Positions 43,457-52,196 of a stretch of DNA of 64,000 nucleotides are shown piece after piece (position 1 is the stretch's first letter; every line of letters starts with the position of its first letter). The notes beneath the pieces were generated by a model. That model made no database searches. It saw only the letters and a list, made by a program, of their open reading frames with translations, and was not told where the DNA came from. The stretch is taken from positions 62,001 through 126,000 of the forward strand of contig NZ_FOWX01000007.1 in the NCBI RefSeq assembly GCF_900115555.1. The letters run 5' to 3'. The translations under genes were made by a program, and so were the position numbers. The stretch comes from Pseudomonas borbori (lineage in GTDB: Bacteria; Pseudomonadota; Gammaproteobacteria; Pseudomonadales; Pseudomonadaceae).

Positions 43457-44839
43457 TCAGCTCCAGCCCCAGAATTGCAGCCACCAACCGTAGCCGACCC
43501 AGGCCGCCCCCAGGAGCAGGCAGGCGAATGCCGCGAGTCGTTGCCCGCCGCGGGCGGCATGGCGACCGAGCACCTGCCAGCCCAGCCACAGGCTCCAGGC
43601 AATCGCGCCGATCAGCAGGTTGGCGCGGGCCGTTTGCGCCCAGGCCAGGGCCAGGCCCTCGTAGCGCAGCAGCTTGACGGTGGTGGCGCTGAGACCGAGA
43701 AACAGCCCGCACGCGCCCAGAGGGATCAGGCTCAGCGTCAGGTGCTCGAAGGCATTGCCCGTGCGCCCCACCAGCCAAGCGGCTACTCGCAGCAGCAGCC
43801 ACAGGCCGCCACCAACCAGCAGGGTGCTGGCGAGCAGGTAGGTGAGGATCATCAGGCCGTCGAGCCAGCTGAAGGTATCGTTTACCTGAGGGTAGTGGGT
43901 CAGCAGCCACCAGGGTGCATCGGCCTGCAGTGGCCAGTAGATGTCGCGTTCCACCAGCCAGCCAGCCAGCGCCTGTTTCGCGGTTATGAACCAGGGGCTG
44001 ACCGTCCACTGGAAGGCTCCCATGGCCAGGCCGATGACGCCGAACAGCAACAGGCTGCTGTTCCAGTGGTTGCCGGGCTGCGGGGCAACGATCAACACTT
44101 CCTCATTGGCCGAGCGCAGACTCAGGCGCACCGCGCCACGCTGGCCGCTGCAGCGCCCGCAGGCATGGCAGTCGGCGCCACCGCGCATGCGGCGGATATC
44201 AAGCAGTGGCGCGCAGTTTGGCGGCGGCTGGTGGGGCGGCGGATTTTCCAGCCAGCGCTGCTCGTCGACCTTATAGTGCAACGGCGCGAGGCGGGCGAGC
44301 AGGGCGAACACGCCGCTGACCGGGCACAGGTAGCGACACCAGACGCGTTTGCCGCGACCATAGAGAAAACCCACCAGCATCGCCGCCACGGTGGAGCCGC
44401 CAAGGATCAGCAGCGCCGCCTGGGCATAATCATAGACACTGATCAACTGGCCGTAGACGGTGGTCAAGATGAACGCCAGGGTCGGCCAGCCACCCCAGCG
44501 AATCCAGCGCGGCGTGCCACGGCCCAGGCCGCGCCAGCTGATCCACTCGCTGAGGGAGCCTTCGGGGCAGAGCACGCCGCACCAGAGTCGGCCGAACAGC
44601 AGAACCGAGAGCAGCACGAAGGGCCACCAGATCCCCCAGAAGATGAACTGGGCGAGCAGGGTCAGGTTGTCGAGGATGCGCGCCTGATTGTCCGGCAGCG
44701 GCAACAGGGTTGGCGCGACCAGCAGCAGGACATAAAAGGCCACGACTGCCCATTGCATGCCGCGGATGAGCCGGCCATGGCGGCGCAAGGCATCGCCAAA
44801 GCCGCCGATGGTGCGGTTCAACCGGCTCACGCCGGACAT
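43457..44839 (-). CDS. ftrD: FtrD, polyferredoxin-type membrane protein of the iron importer
   Basis: The 460-residue inner-membrane protein resembles the NapH/NosR/FixG group. It has about 11 helices, two CP motifs on the cytoplasmic side (GVLCPEGSLSEW and RYLCPVSGVFAL) and a cysteine cluster DCHACGRCSG. In FtrABCD systems (Brucella, Bordetella) FtrD passes electrons that let FtrB/FtrC oxidise and move ferrous iron. Its start overlaps the ftrC end by 13 bases. Without the three partner genes it could be taken for a NosR-like protein; the context settles the call. Confidence 0.85.
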   Translation of the reverse strand: MSGVSRLNRTIGGFGDALRRHGRLIRGMQWAVVAFYVLLLVAPTLLPLPDNQARILDNLTLLAQFIFWGIWWPFVLLSVLLFGRLWCGVLCPEGSLSEWISWRGLGRGTPRWIRWGGWPTLAFILTTVYGQLISVYDYAQAALLILGGSTVAAMLVGFLYGRGKRVWCRYLCPVSGVFALLARLAPLHYKVDEQRWLENPPPHQPPPNCAPLLDIRRMRGGADCHACGRCSGQRGAVRLSLRSANEEVLIVAPQPGNHWNSSLLLFGVIGLAMGAFQWTVSPWFITAKQALAGWLVERDIYWPLQADAPWWLLTHYPQVNDTFSWLDGLMILTYLLASTLLVGGGLWLLLRVAAWLVGRTGNAFEHLTLSLIPLGACGLFLGLSATTVKLLRYEGLALAWAQTARANLLIGAIAWSLWLGWQVLGRHAARGGQRLAAFACLLLGAAWVGYGWWLQFWGWS

Positions 44840-45693
44840 GCTGAGCCATTCGGCAAGCCTGTCGCCGATAGCCGTCGCAGCCAGAAACCTACCAGTCCCC
44901 AGTAGCCGGCGAGGGCCGTCACTGTAGCGACCGAGGGCTGAGCCCGGTAACCGGCGAAGCTGGCCAGCACCGCGCCCACGCCGCTGGCGTCATCGAGTCG
45001 GGCGGAGGTATCCCAGAGAGCATCGCCGAACCAGCCATAAACGTATTCAGGCAGATCCATTGCCATCAACTGGCCGCTGACACGGTCTATGCCTGCGACC
45101 AGCAGCGCCGCGCCGAGCAGCAACAGAAGCGCCTCGCTGAGAGCGAAGAAGCGTCTCCAGGAAATCGCTCTGCTGCCGCGCTGCAGCAGGACAAAGGTCA
45201 GCAGGGCAAGGCCCAGACCGAGGAATCCGCCCAGGGCGAAACGCCAGAGTTCCAAGCCTTGCTTGTGCATGCCCAGGCCGTAGAGAAACACCACTGTCTC
45301 GCTGCCTTCGCGGCCCACCGCGAGCATGGCCAGCAGCAGCAGGCCGAGACCGTTGCGCCGGTTCAGCTGGTTGTCGACGGCTTCTCGCAGATCCCTACCG
45401 AGCGTGCGTCCATGCTGGCGCATCCAGCCGACCATGTGCAGGATCAACAGGCTGGCCAGCAGTACCAGGGTCGCCTGGAACCACTCGCCAGCCGTGCCGG
45501 CCAGCCACTCGCCGGCGAACAGCACGGTCAGCGCCAGCAGGCCGGACAGCAGCAGGCCGAGCGCTACCCCGATCCAGAGATAGAGTCTGGCCCTTGCGGG
45601 GCGGGCTTGCTGGCTTATCCAGGCGTGCAGGATGCCGATCACCAGCAAGGCCTCGACACTTTCCCGCCAGACGACGAACAGTGACTGATACAT
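44827..45693 (-). CDS. ftrC: FtrC, FTR1-type iron permease
   Basis: The 288-residue inner-membrane permease has seven helices and the two REXXE iron-translocation motifs of the FTR1 family: WRESVEALLVIG at residues 9-20 and GREGSETVVFLYG in helix 4. It imports ferric iron produced at the outer face by the cupredoxin partner. It lies 23 bases after ftrB and overlaps ftrD. Confidence 0.92.
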   Translation of the reverse strand: MYQSLFVVWRESVEALLVIGILHAWISQQARPARARLYLWIGVALGLLLSGLLALTVLFAGEWLAGTAGEWFQATLVLLASLLILHMVGWMRQHGRTLGRDLREAVDNQLNRRNGLGLLLLAMLAVGREGSETVVFLYGLGMHKQGLELWRFALGGFLGLGLALLTFVLLQRGSRAISWRRFFALSEALLLLLGAALLVAGIDRVSGQLMAMDLPEYVYGWFGDALWDTSARLDDASGVGAVLASFAGYRAQPSVATVTALAGYWGLVGFWLRRLSATGLPNGSACPA

Positions 45694-45716
45694 TCAATAC
45701 TCCCGATGCATCTGGC

Positions 45717-46049
45717 TCATTTGGCGATGATGCCGCCCTCGGGCAGCTCGAGATGGAACTCGTCGAAGAAGGGGTAGTGGCCGGGCCTTAACGGATGGAT
45801 CACCACGAACGACTTGACTCCGGGCGACATGACCTTCTCCACGCGCAATGGCATGCTTTCGAACTCGGCTGGGCCCTGGCCCTGGTTGTGCAGGACGATC
45901 TTGAAGCGCTGGCCGGCCGGGACTTCGAGGAATTGCGGGGTAAAATGACCATCGCGGATCACCAGTTCGTAACTGGGCAGGCTCGCCGCGAAGGTCGACA
46001 GGGGCAGGGCGAGAGCCGCCCACAGCAGTGCTTGCAAGAAATGCGGCAT
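45717..46049 (-). CDS. ftrB: FtrB, periplasmic cupredoxin-like protein
   Basis: The 110-residue precursor has a signal peptide (ALLWAALALPLSTFAAS) and one cupredoxin_1 domain. The end pattern YPFFDEFHLELPEGGIIAK is that of FtrB proteins, which oxidise or chaperone ferrous iron for the FTR1 permease. The ATG at 46049 gives the signal peptide; the longer frame to 46118 would overlap ftrA. Third-row copper ligands are not obvious, as usual for this family. Confidence 0.85.
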   Translation of the reverse strand: MPHFLQALLWAALALPLSTFAASLPSYELVIRDGHFTPQFLEVPAGQRFKIVLHNQGQGPAEFESMPLRVEKVMSPGVKSFVVIHPLRPGHYPFFDEFHLELPEGGIIAK

Positions 46050-46095
46050 AACGGCCTCTGGTGGGGCGCGGCGTGGGGCGCCGTGTCCGGGTGGA

Positions 46096-46626
46096 TTAAT
46101 AGCCGCCTTTTTTGCCAATGCCGGCGTAAGTGAACTCGTAGTGCAGCTCGCAGCGCTCGAACCAGGGGGCCACGCCGGTTTCCTTGTCGGTATGGCGACC
46201 GAACATCGAGTGGCCGCCCGGCGGCAGGATGCTGTAAGTCAGGCTGTACTTGCCCGGACCGAACAGCTTCAGGTTGTCGCCATAGTGCGGGCCGTCGTTG
46301 GCGACCATGGCGTGGAAATCGCCCTTGAGTTCGTCGTCGCTACCGATCTTGCGCAGCACGAAAGAAATGTTCAGATAGGGTACGAAACTGCCTTCCTGGA
46401 AACCATGCGGATTGTTTTCCAGGGCGCTGATGTCAGCTTCCAGGTGCACGTCGGAGTCGGCGGAGGGGCGCATCATGCCCGGCGGGTCCATCTCGATCGG
46501 CTGCAGGTATACGGCACCTACCTCCATGCCTGCGCATTGCTGGGGTTCGCCAATCGGGTATTCCTTGGCCTGGACGAATGTAGCGGCCAGCAGCAGGGCA
46601 AGCGATAAAGGGAATTGTGCACGCAT
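46096..46626 (-). CDS. ftrA: FtrA, P19/Tp34-type periplasmic iron-binding protein
   Basis: The 176-residue precursor has a signal peptide (LSLALLLAATFVQA) and the P19/Tp34 domain with the metal-site sequences GMEVGAVYLQPIEM and DSDVHLEADISA. Two later His residues lie in SILPPGGHSMFGRHTD. These proteins bind copper and iron and feed FTR1 permeases. It leads the ftrABCD operon. A combined ANR-like and Fur-like element lies at 46687-46705. Confidence 0.9.
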   Translation of the reverse strand: MRAQFPLSLALLLAATFVQAKEYPIGEPQQCAGMEVGAVYLQPIEMDPPGMMRPSADSDVHLEADISALENNPHGFQEGSFVPYLNISFVLRKIGSDDELKGDFHAMVANDGPHYGDNLKLFGPGKYSLTYSILPPGGHSMFGRHTDKETGVAPWFERCELHYEFTYAGIGKKGGY

Positions 46627-46690
46627 CGATGTAATCCTCTGAGCGTTGGTTTAATTGCGACCAAGCTTAGGGCTTTTTCCACAAACAATA

Positions 46691-46704
46691 ATGATATGCA
46701 TCAA
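46691..46704. promoter_or_regulatory. ANR/DNR-like box between ftrA and the phosphoribosyltransferase
   Basis: On the minus strand this reads TTGATGCATATCAT, 9 of 10 defined positions of the box. Its centre is 71 bases from the ftrA start. A Fur-like 19-mer (13 of 19 to the E. coli consensus by eye) overlaps it at 46687-46705. Confidence 0.6.
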
Positions 46705-46918
46705 GACTCTGTTTGCGTGGCGAATTAATTGAGCCAGATCGGCGCTGTGCGCACCTCCTGTAAAGAAGTGTGGGCGTCTGTCAAACCGGCCAGCCGGCTC
46801 AATACCTGCAAGGTTGAGAATGTCAGGGCCTGCTACTGCCGAACTACTATTCGAAATCAAAGACACTGCAGAAAGTCTGGAGCATGCTTTATGTAGGCTT
46901 GCAAGCGGGAGCATGACC

Positions 46919-47596
46919 ATGACTCGACACGATGTGCTAGAGATCCCCATCCGGGACAGAAGCCGCGCAGGTCAGGCGCTGGCGCAGTTATTGACAGCCT
47001 ACCGCCAGCGCCCCGACGTGATAGTGCTGGCCCTGCCGCGTGGTGGTGTGCCGGTGGCTTACGAGATTGCCAGCGCCCTGCAGGTTCGCCTCGACCTGAT
47101 GCTGGTGCGCAAGCTCGGCGTACCCGGCCACGCCGAGCTGGCCATGGGTGCCATTGCCAGTGGTGGCGTGCGGGTACTGAACCGCGATGTGCTGGCGTCG
47201 CTGCATATCGATGGCGCCACCGTCGACGCCGTGGCGGCGCGGGAAAGCCTGGAGCTGCAGCGCCGTGACCACGCTTACCGCGGCGAGCGTCCGCCGCCCG
47301 TGCTGGACGGCCAGCAGGTGATCCTGGTCGACGACGGCCTGGCCACCGGCGCCACCATGCAGGCCGCGATCGAGGCGGTACGCCAACACTCGCCGGCGCG
47401 GATCGTGGTCGCCGTACCGGTGGCGCCTGCCGACAGCGTGGCACTGCTGCGGCGGCAGGTCGATGAAGTCATCTGCCCGTTCATGCCCGAGATGTTCATC
47501 GCCATCGGCCGCTGGTACGTGGATTTTTCCCAGACCTCGGATCAGCAGGTACAGGCGCTGTTGCATCAGGCCTGGCAGCGCGAGCAACAGCCGTGA
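46919..47596 (+). CDS. Phosphoribosyltransferase-domain protein
   Basis: The 225-residue protein has a type I phosphoribosyltransferase fold with the PRPP-binding signature VILVDDGLATGATM at about residues 121-134. An N-terminal FRDR-like start (EIPIRDRSRAGQALAQLL) and PRGGVPVAYEIA are typical of a stand-alone subfamily whose acceptor is unknown. The ATG at 46919 has GCGGGAGC at 7 bases; ATG 46913 is in frame. It is paired with the hydrolase downstream. In M. tuberculosis Rv0571c the same two domains are fused and belong to the DosR regulon. Confidence 0.85.
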   Translation: MTRHDVLEIPIRDRSRAGQALAQLLTAYRQRPDVIVLALPRGGVPVAYEIASALQVRLDLMLVRKLGVPGHAELAMGAIASGGVRVLNRDVLASLHIDGATVDAVAARESLELQRRDHAYRGERPPPVLDGQQVILVDDGLATGATMQAAIEAVRQHSPARIVVAVPVAPADSVALLRRQVDEVICPFMPEMFIAIGRWYVDFSQTSDQQVQALLHQAWQREQQP

Positions 47597-47624
47597 GCGA
47601 TTACGGCGATGAGGAGGTGAGTCC

Positions 47625-48290
47625 ATGCGCAGCATAGTGTCGCGAACCCTGCAGCTGCCCGTGAGCGATGCCGAGTTGGCCGCCGATCTGCTGCTGCCGG
47701 CTGATGCCAGTGGCCTGGTGGTGTTTGCCCACGGCAGCGGCAGCAGCCGTCTCAGTCCGCGCAACCTGCAGGTCGCGCAGTATTTCAACGAGCTGGGCCT
47801 GGCCACCCTGTTGTTCGACTTGCTGACCACGGCAGAAGAACGGGTGGACCGGCTCAGCGCCGAATATCGTTTCGATATCCCGCGCCTCAGCCAGCGGCTG
47901 GTCGGGGTAATCGACTGGCTTGTCGGCAACGCCGAACTCGGCGCTCTGCCCATCGGCCTGTTCGGGGCCAGCACGGGCGCGGCGGCGGCGCTGATCGCCG
48001 CGGCGCAACGACCGCAGGCGGTCCATGCCGTGGTCAGCCGTGGTGGACGCAGCGATCTGGCCGGCGAAGCGCTGAACGGGGTGAGGGCGCCAACCCTGCT
48101 CATCGTCGGTGGTGCCGACCCGCAGGTGTTGCGCCTGAATCGCGAAAGCAGTCAGCAACTGCGGTGCGAGCACCAATTGGCCGTGGTTGCCGGGGCGACT
48201 CATCTGTTCGAGGAGCCGGACGCACTGGAGCAAGTGGCCCGGCTGGCCGGTGACTGGTTCCGTCGCCACCTGTGCGATGGCGGCGGATGA
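47625..48290 (+). CDS. Dienelactone-hydrolase-like alpha/beta hydrolase
   Basis: The 221-residue protein has an alpha/beta-hydrolase core: VVFAHGSGSSRLSPRN (oxyanion region), nucleophile elbow GLFGASTGAAAA with Ser at about residue 114, Asp in IVGGADPQV and His in GATHLFEE. It follows the phosphoribosyltransferase by 28 bases with GAGGAGG in front, so they are co-translated. The substrate is unknown. Confidence 0.85.
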   Translation: MRSIVSRTLQLPVSDAELAADLLLPADASGLVVFAHGSGSSRLSPRNLQVAQYFNELGLATLLFDLLTTAEERVDRLSAEYRFDIPRLSQRLVGVIDWLVGNAELGALPIGLFGASTGAAAALIAAAQRPQAVHAVVSRGGRSDLAGEALNGVRAPTLLIVGGADPQVLRLNRESSQQLRCEHQLAVVAGATHLFEEPDALEQVARLAGDWFRRHLCDGGG

Positions 48291-48326
48291 GCCACGTCTC
48301 TCGAACGCAAGCATTCAGAAGGTTCG

Positions 48327-49070
48327 TTAGCGAACCTCGATTCTGTCAAGCCGGTTCAGCGCCGCGGGATGCTTGAGGCGCAGTTCGCGGCCCTTGATTT
48401 CCAGCAGCCCCTGCTGGCGCAAGCGGCTGAACAGCCGGCTGACCGTCTCGGTGGTCAGGCCCAGGTAGTTGCCGATGTCGCCGCGACTCATCGACAGGAT
48501 GAAACTGGTCGACGACAGGTTGCGCCTGCTATAGCGCGCCGAGAGGTTGAGCAGGAATGCTGCCAGGCGCTGTTCGGCGCTTTCCCGGTTGTGGCTGTAA
48601 TGCTGCTGCTCTTCATGCAGCTCACGACTCAGGGTAACCAGCAGGCGTTTTCTCAGGCTGGGGATGCAGCCCGCCAATTCTTCCAGCTCGGCAAGCGGAA
48701 TGGTGCACACCAGGGATGTTTCCAGGGCCACGGCATAGCTGGGAAAACAGCTGCTGCCAAAGGCATCCAGGCCGACCAGCTCACCCGGCAGAATGAAACC
48801 GGTGACCTGCTCGTTGCCGTCCTGGTCCAGCAGGTAGGTTTTCAATGCGCCCGAACGCAGCGCGTAGACCTGCTGCATGGGCTCGCCGGCACGAAACAGA
48901 TGATCGCCTTTGTGCAGCGGACGATTGCGTTTGACGATGTTTTCCAGCCGATCGATTTCACTTTGCTGCAAGCAGCCTGGCAGGCACAGCCGGCTCAGGG
49001 TGCAATCATGACAGTTCATCCGAATCTTGCTTGGCGAGGGAAAAGTACCGTGATGAACGCTGGCGGACAT
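48327..49070 (-). CDS. FNR/ANR-type oxygen-sensing regulator
   Basis: The 247-residue Crp/Fnr protein carries the oxygen-labile 4Fe-4S ligands: CHDCTLSRLC at residues 20-29 and a distal Cys in SSCFPSYAVALETSLVC. The C-terminal reading helix is GNYLGLTTETVSRLFSRL, the E-SR form that recognises TTGAT-N4-ATCAA. It is therefore an ANR/FnrA-type regulator and the best local candidate for the boxes across 46-60 kb. Whether it is the main ANR of the cell or a second, island-specific one cannot be told. Confidence 0.9.
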   Translation of the reverse strand: MSASVHHGTFPSPSKIRMNCHDCTLSRLCLPGCLQQSEIDRLENIVKRNRPLHKGDHLFRAGEPMQQVYALRSGALKTYLLDQDGNEQVTGFILPGELVGLDAFGSSCFPSYAVALETSLVCTIPLAELEELAGCIPSLRKRLLVTLSRELHEEQQHYSHNRESAEQRLAAFLLNLSARYSRRNLSSTSFILSMSRGDIGNYLGLTTETVSRLFSRLRQQGLLEIKGRELRLKHPAALNRLDRIEVR

Positions 49071-49359
49071 GGCGCTAATCCTTTATTTATCTAAAAAGTG
49101 TTATAGATCAATAATTAGCTGATTCTAATTTGCCAATGCGGTTTTTTTGTCAGCTGTTTGACTATCTTATGTTAGGAGAGGGGGACGCTTTCTGTTGAAA
49201 TCAGACCAAAGGTCGCAAGCAGGAACGAAGGTGGTACTGATGCAGTTATTTGCTGTTGCGGCTCACTCCGCGCCATGGCGGTTCTGAGCACGGTTGCCGC
49301 AGCGCTGGTTTCAGCGAGGTAGAGGATCGATTGCCGGGCGAACGTCGTGAGGGCGAGTC

Positions 49360-50532
49360 ATGGACCGGAGCAAATTGCCGCTGCACCCGGATGACATCGA
49401 GCTGTCGGCCGGCGACGGTTTTCGGGCCAGGGACAAGGTCGAAAGTTTGCTGGAGCGCGCCGGAATCGTCCTCAACGGCAACCAGCCGTGGGACATACAG
49501 GTGCTCGACCCGCGTGCCTACTCACGCATTCTGTCCCAGGGCAGCCTGGGTCTCGGCGAGGCCTATATGGATGGCTGGTGGGAGTGCGAACAACTCGACG
49601 AGTTCATCCATCGGGCATTACGCGCCGATCTCGAAGCGCAAATCCGCGTCGGCTGGTATGACGCCTGGCAACTATTGCGCGGCCTGCTGGCCAATCTGCA
49701 GTCCAAGGCGCGCGCCTTCATGGTCGGCGAGCAGCACTACGACCTGGGCAACCAGCTCTACCAGTGCATGCTCGACTCACGCATGACCTATACCTGCGGC
49801 TATTGGCGCAATGCCGCCGATCTCGAGCAGGCGCAGGCCAGCAAGCTCGATCTGGTCTGCCGCAAGATCGGCTTGCAACCTGGCGACCGGGTGCTGGATA
49901 TCGGTTGTGGCTGGGGCAGTTTCGCCGAGTTCGCCGCACGCAACTACTCGGCCGAGGTGGTCGGCATCACCATTTCCCGGGAGCAGGCCGAGTTGGCCCG
50001 GGTGCGCTGCAGCGGGTTGCCCGTGGAGATCCGCCTGCAGGATTACCGCGACCTGCACGAGAGCTTCGACCATATCGTCTCGCTTGGCATGTTCGAGCAC
50101 GTCGGTTGGAAGAACTACCGCACCTACATGCAGGTCGTGCAGCGCTGCCTGCGCGACAAGGGCCTGTTCCTGCTGCACAGCATCGGTGCCAACCAGAGCG
50201 GCCTGCACACCGATACCTGGATCGACCGGCATATCTTCCCCAATGGCGGCTTGCCGTCGATCGCGCAGATCGGCAAGGCCATCGAACCCGATTGGGTGAT
50301 GGAGGACTGGCATAATTTTGGCGCCGACTACGATCTCACCCTGATGGCCTGGTATGCCAATTTCGAGCAGCACTGGGGCGAACTGGCGGCGCACTACGAC
50401 CAGCGCTTCTACCGCATGTGGCGCTACTACCTGCTGACCTGCGCCGGCGCCTTCCGCGCGCGCGATATCCAGCTGTGGCAGATCGTGCTGTCCAAGGGCG
50501 GTGTTGCAGACGGTTATCGCTCGCTGCGCTGA
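49360..50532 (+). CDS. cfa: Cyclopropane-fatty-acyl-phospholipid synthase
   Basis: The 390-residue enzyme methylenates unsaturated acyl chains of membrane phospholipids using SAM, a stationary-phase and stress response. The SAM site VLDIGCGWGSFAEFAAR lies at about residues 180-196, and the family motifs GMFEHVGWKNY and HSIGANQSG follow. The N-terminal lipid-binding region opens with ILSQGSLGLGEAYMDGWWEC. The ATG at 49360 follows GAGGGCGAG. The groEL paralogue starts 40 bases downstream. Confidence 0.94.
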   Translation: MDRSKLPLHPDDIELSAGDGFRARDKVESLLERAGIVLNGNQPWDIQVLDPRAYSRILSQGSLGLGEAYMDGWWECEQLDEFIHRALRADLEAQIRVGWYDAWQLLRGLLANLQSKARAFMVGEQHYDLGNQLYQCMLDSRMTYTCGYWRNAADLEQAQASKLDLVCRKIGLQPGDRVLDIGCGWGSFAEFAARNYSAEVVGITISREQAELARVRCSGLPVEIRLQDYRDLHESFDHIVSLGMFEHVGWKNYRTYMQVVQRCLRDKGLFLLHSIGANQSGLHTDTWIDRHIFPNGGLPSIAQIGKAIEPDWVMEDWHNFGADYDLTLMAWYANFEQHWGELAAHYDQRFYRMWRYYLLTCAGAFRARDIQLWQIVLSKGGVADGYRSLR

Positions 50533-50572
50533 GCGGGCGTAACGCGACAGTGCAAATACTGAGGGTTATTGC

Positions 50573-52189
50573 ATGGCACATACCAAAGTTCTGTTCCGCG
50601 GCAGTGCCCGAGAGACGGTGCTGCGTGGGGCGACCCAATTGGCGGATGCGATCCGGGTAACCCTGGGGCCGAAATCCAAGTCGGTGTTGATCCAGAAAAA
50701 GTGGGGCACGCCGCAGGTCTGCAACGATGGCGTGACCATTGCCAAACAGATGAATCTGGAGGATCCCGAAGAGAACCTCGGCGTGCAGATGCTGCGCCAG
50801 GCCGCCGAGCGCACCGGCGATGCGGTGGGCGACGGCACCAGCACCTCGACAGTGCTGGCCCATGCGATCTTCGCCGACGGTGTGCGCAATGTGGTCGCCG
50901 GAGCCAGCGCCATCGATATCAAACGCGGTCTGGATCGCGGCTTGCAAGTGGTGATCGACTCGTTGCGCAGCCAGTCCAGAACCGTGCGCACGCGCAAGGA
51001 GAAGGCTCAGGTGGCGACCATCTCGGCGCACAACGACGGCGCCATCGGCGAACTGGTCGCCGATGCCCTGGAGAAGGTCGGCAGCGAAGGGGTGATCAGC
51101 GTCGAAGAATCGAAAACCACCGAGACCGTGGTGGAGGTGGTCGAGGGCATGCGCTTCGACCGCGGTTATGTCTCGCCGTACTTCATCACCGATACCGACA
51201 AGATGCAGGTGGAGCTGGAAGAGCCCTACCTGCTGCTCTGCGACCAGAAGATCGGCCTGCTCAAGGACCTGATTCCGCTACTCGAGCAGATCGCCAAGAG
51301 CGGCCGGCCGCTGGCATTCATCGCCGAGGATATCGAGGGCGAGGCGCTGGCGACCCTGATCGTCAACCAGATCCGCGGCATCCTCCGCGCCGTGGCGGTC
51401 AAGGCGCCGGGTTTCGGTGACCGGCGCAAGGAGATGCTCCAGGACATCGCCATCCTCACCGGCGGCCTGGTGATTTCCAGCGAACTGGGCATTCGCCTCG
51501 AACAGGTCGAATTGAGTCAGCTCGGCCGCGCCCGGCGAGTGGTGGTCGACAAGGAGAGCACCACCCTGATCGGCGGGGCCGGCGAACGCGAGGCGATCGA
51601 GCGGCGCCTGCAGCAGATCCGCAAGCAGATCGAGATGGCCAGCAGCGATTACGACAAGGAGAAACTCCAGGAGCGCCTGGCCAAGCTCTCCGGTGGGGTG
51701 GCGGTGATCCGCGTGGGGGCGCCCACCGAGGCGGAAATGAAAACCCGCAAGGATGCCCTCGATGACGCCATTTCGGCGACCAAGGCGGCGATTGCCGAGG
51801 GCATAGTGCCCGGTGGCGGCCTGGCGTTATTGCGTGCGGTGCCGCTGCTCGCCGTCGAGGAAGCGAAAAGCGAGGGTGACGAGCGCACCGGGCTGCAGAT
51901 CCTGCGCCGTGCCCTGGAGGCGCCGGCGCGCATCATCGCCGAGAACTCGGCGGTGGATGCCGGGGTGGTGGTGGCGCGCATGCTCGCGGAAAAGGCCAAT
52001 GTCGGCTTCGACGCCGCGACCAACAGCTACGTCGACATGTACCAGGCCGGCATCATCGATCCGACCAAGGTGGTGCGGGTAGCCCTGGAAAACGCCGTGT
52101 CGGTGGCCAGTGTGCTGTTGTTGACCGAGGCGACCATGACCGAAATTCCTGAGAAGGAAAGCCCGGCGGAACCGCCATTTCCGGCCTGA
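50573..52189 (+). CDS. GroEL paralogue (60-kDa chaperonin)
   Basis: The 538-residue chaperonin conserves the ATPase residues ([17 protein letters not shown] and [11 protein letters not shown] regions) and the GroES/substrate face (GYVSPYFI). It is clearly a GroEL, but it lacks the Gly-Gly-Met tail and ends [12 protein letters not shown], and no groES is adjacent. Its start [17 protein letters not shown] also differs from housekeeping GroEL. It is probably a specialised second chaperonin that either borrows GroES or works without it. It follows cfa closely and abuts capA tail to tail (7 bases apart). Confidence 0.92.
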   Translation: MAHTKVLFRGSARETVLRGATQLADAIRVTLGPKSKSVLIQKKWGTPQVCNDGVTIAKQMNLEDPEENLGVQMLRQAAERTGDAVGDGTSTSTVLAHAIFADGVRNVVAGASAIDIKRGLDRGLQVVIDSLRSQSRTVRTRKEKAQVATISAHNDGAIGELVADALEKVGSEGVISVEESKTTETVVEVVEGMRFDRGYVSPYFITDTDKMQVELEEPYLLLCDQKIGLLKDLIPLLEQIAKSGRPLAFIAEDIEGEALATLIVNQIRGILRAVAVKAPGFGDRRKEMLQDIAILTGGLVISSELGIRLEQVELSQLGRARRVVVDKESTTLIGGAGEREAIERRLQQIRKQIEMASSDYDKEKLQERLAKLSGGVAVIRVGAPTEAEMKTRKDALDDAISATKAAIAEGIVPGGGLALLRAVPLLAVEEAKSEGDERTGLQILRRALEAPARIIAENSAVDAGVVVARMLAEKANVGFDAATNSYVDMYQAGIIDPTKVVRVALENAVSVASVLLLTEATMTEIPEKESPAEPPFPA

Positions 52190-52196
52190 ACCGGCG

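Noticed and set aside
43457..44839. NosR or NirI regulator for the polyferredoxin-type protein near the denitrification genes
   Set aside because: It lacks the periplasmic FMN-binding domain of NosR, and it is overlapped with an FTR1 permease, cupredoxin and P19 genes, which fits FtrD.
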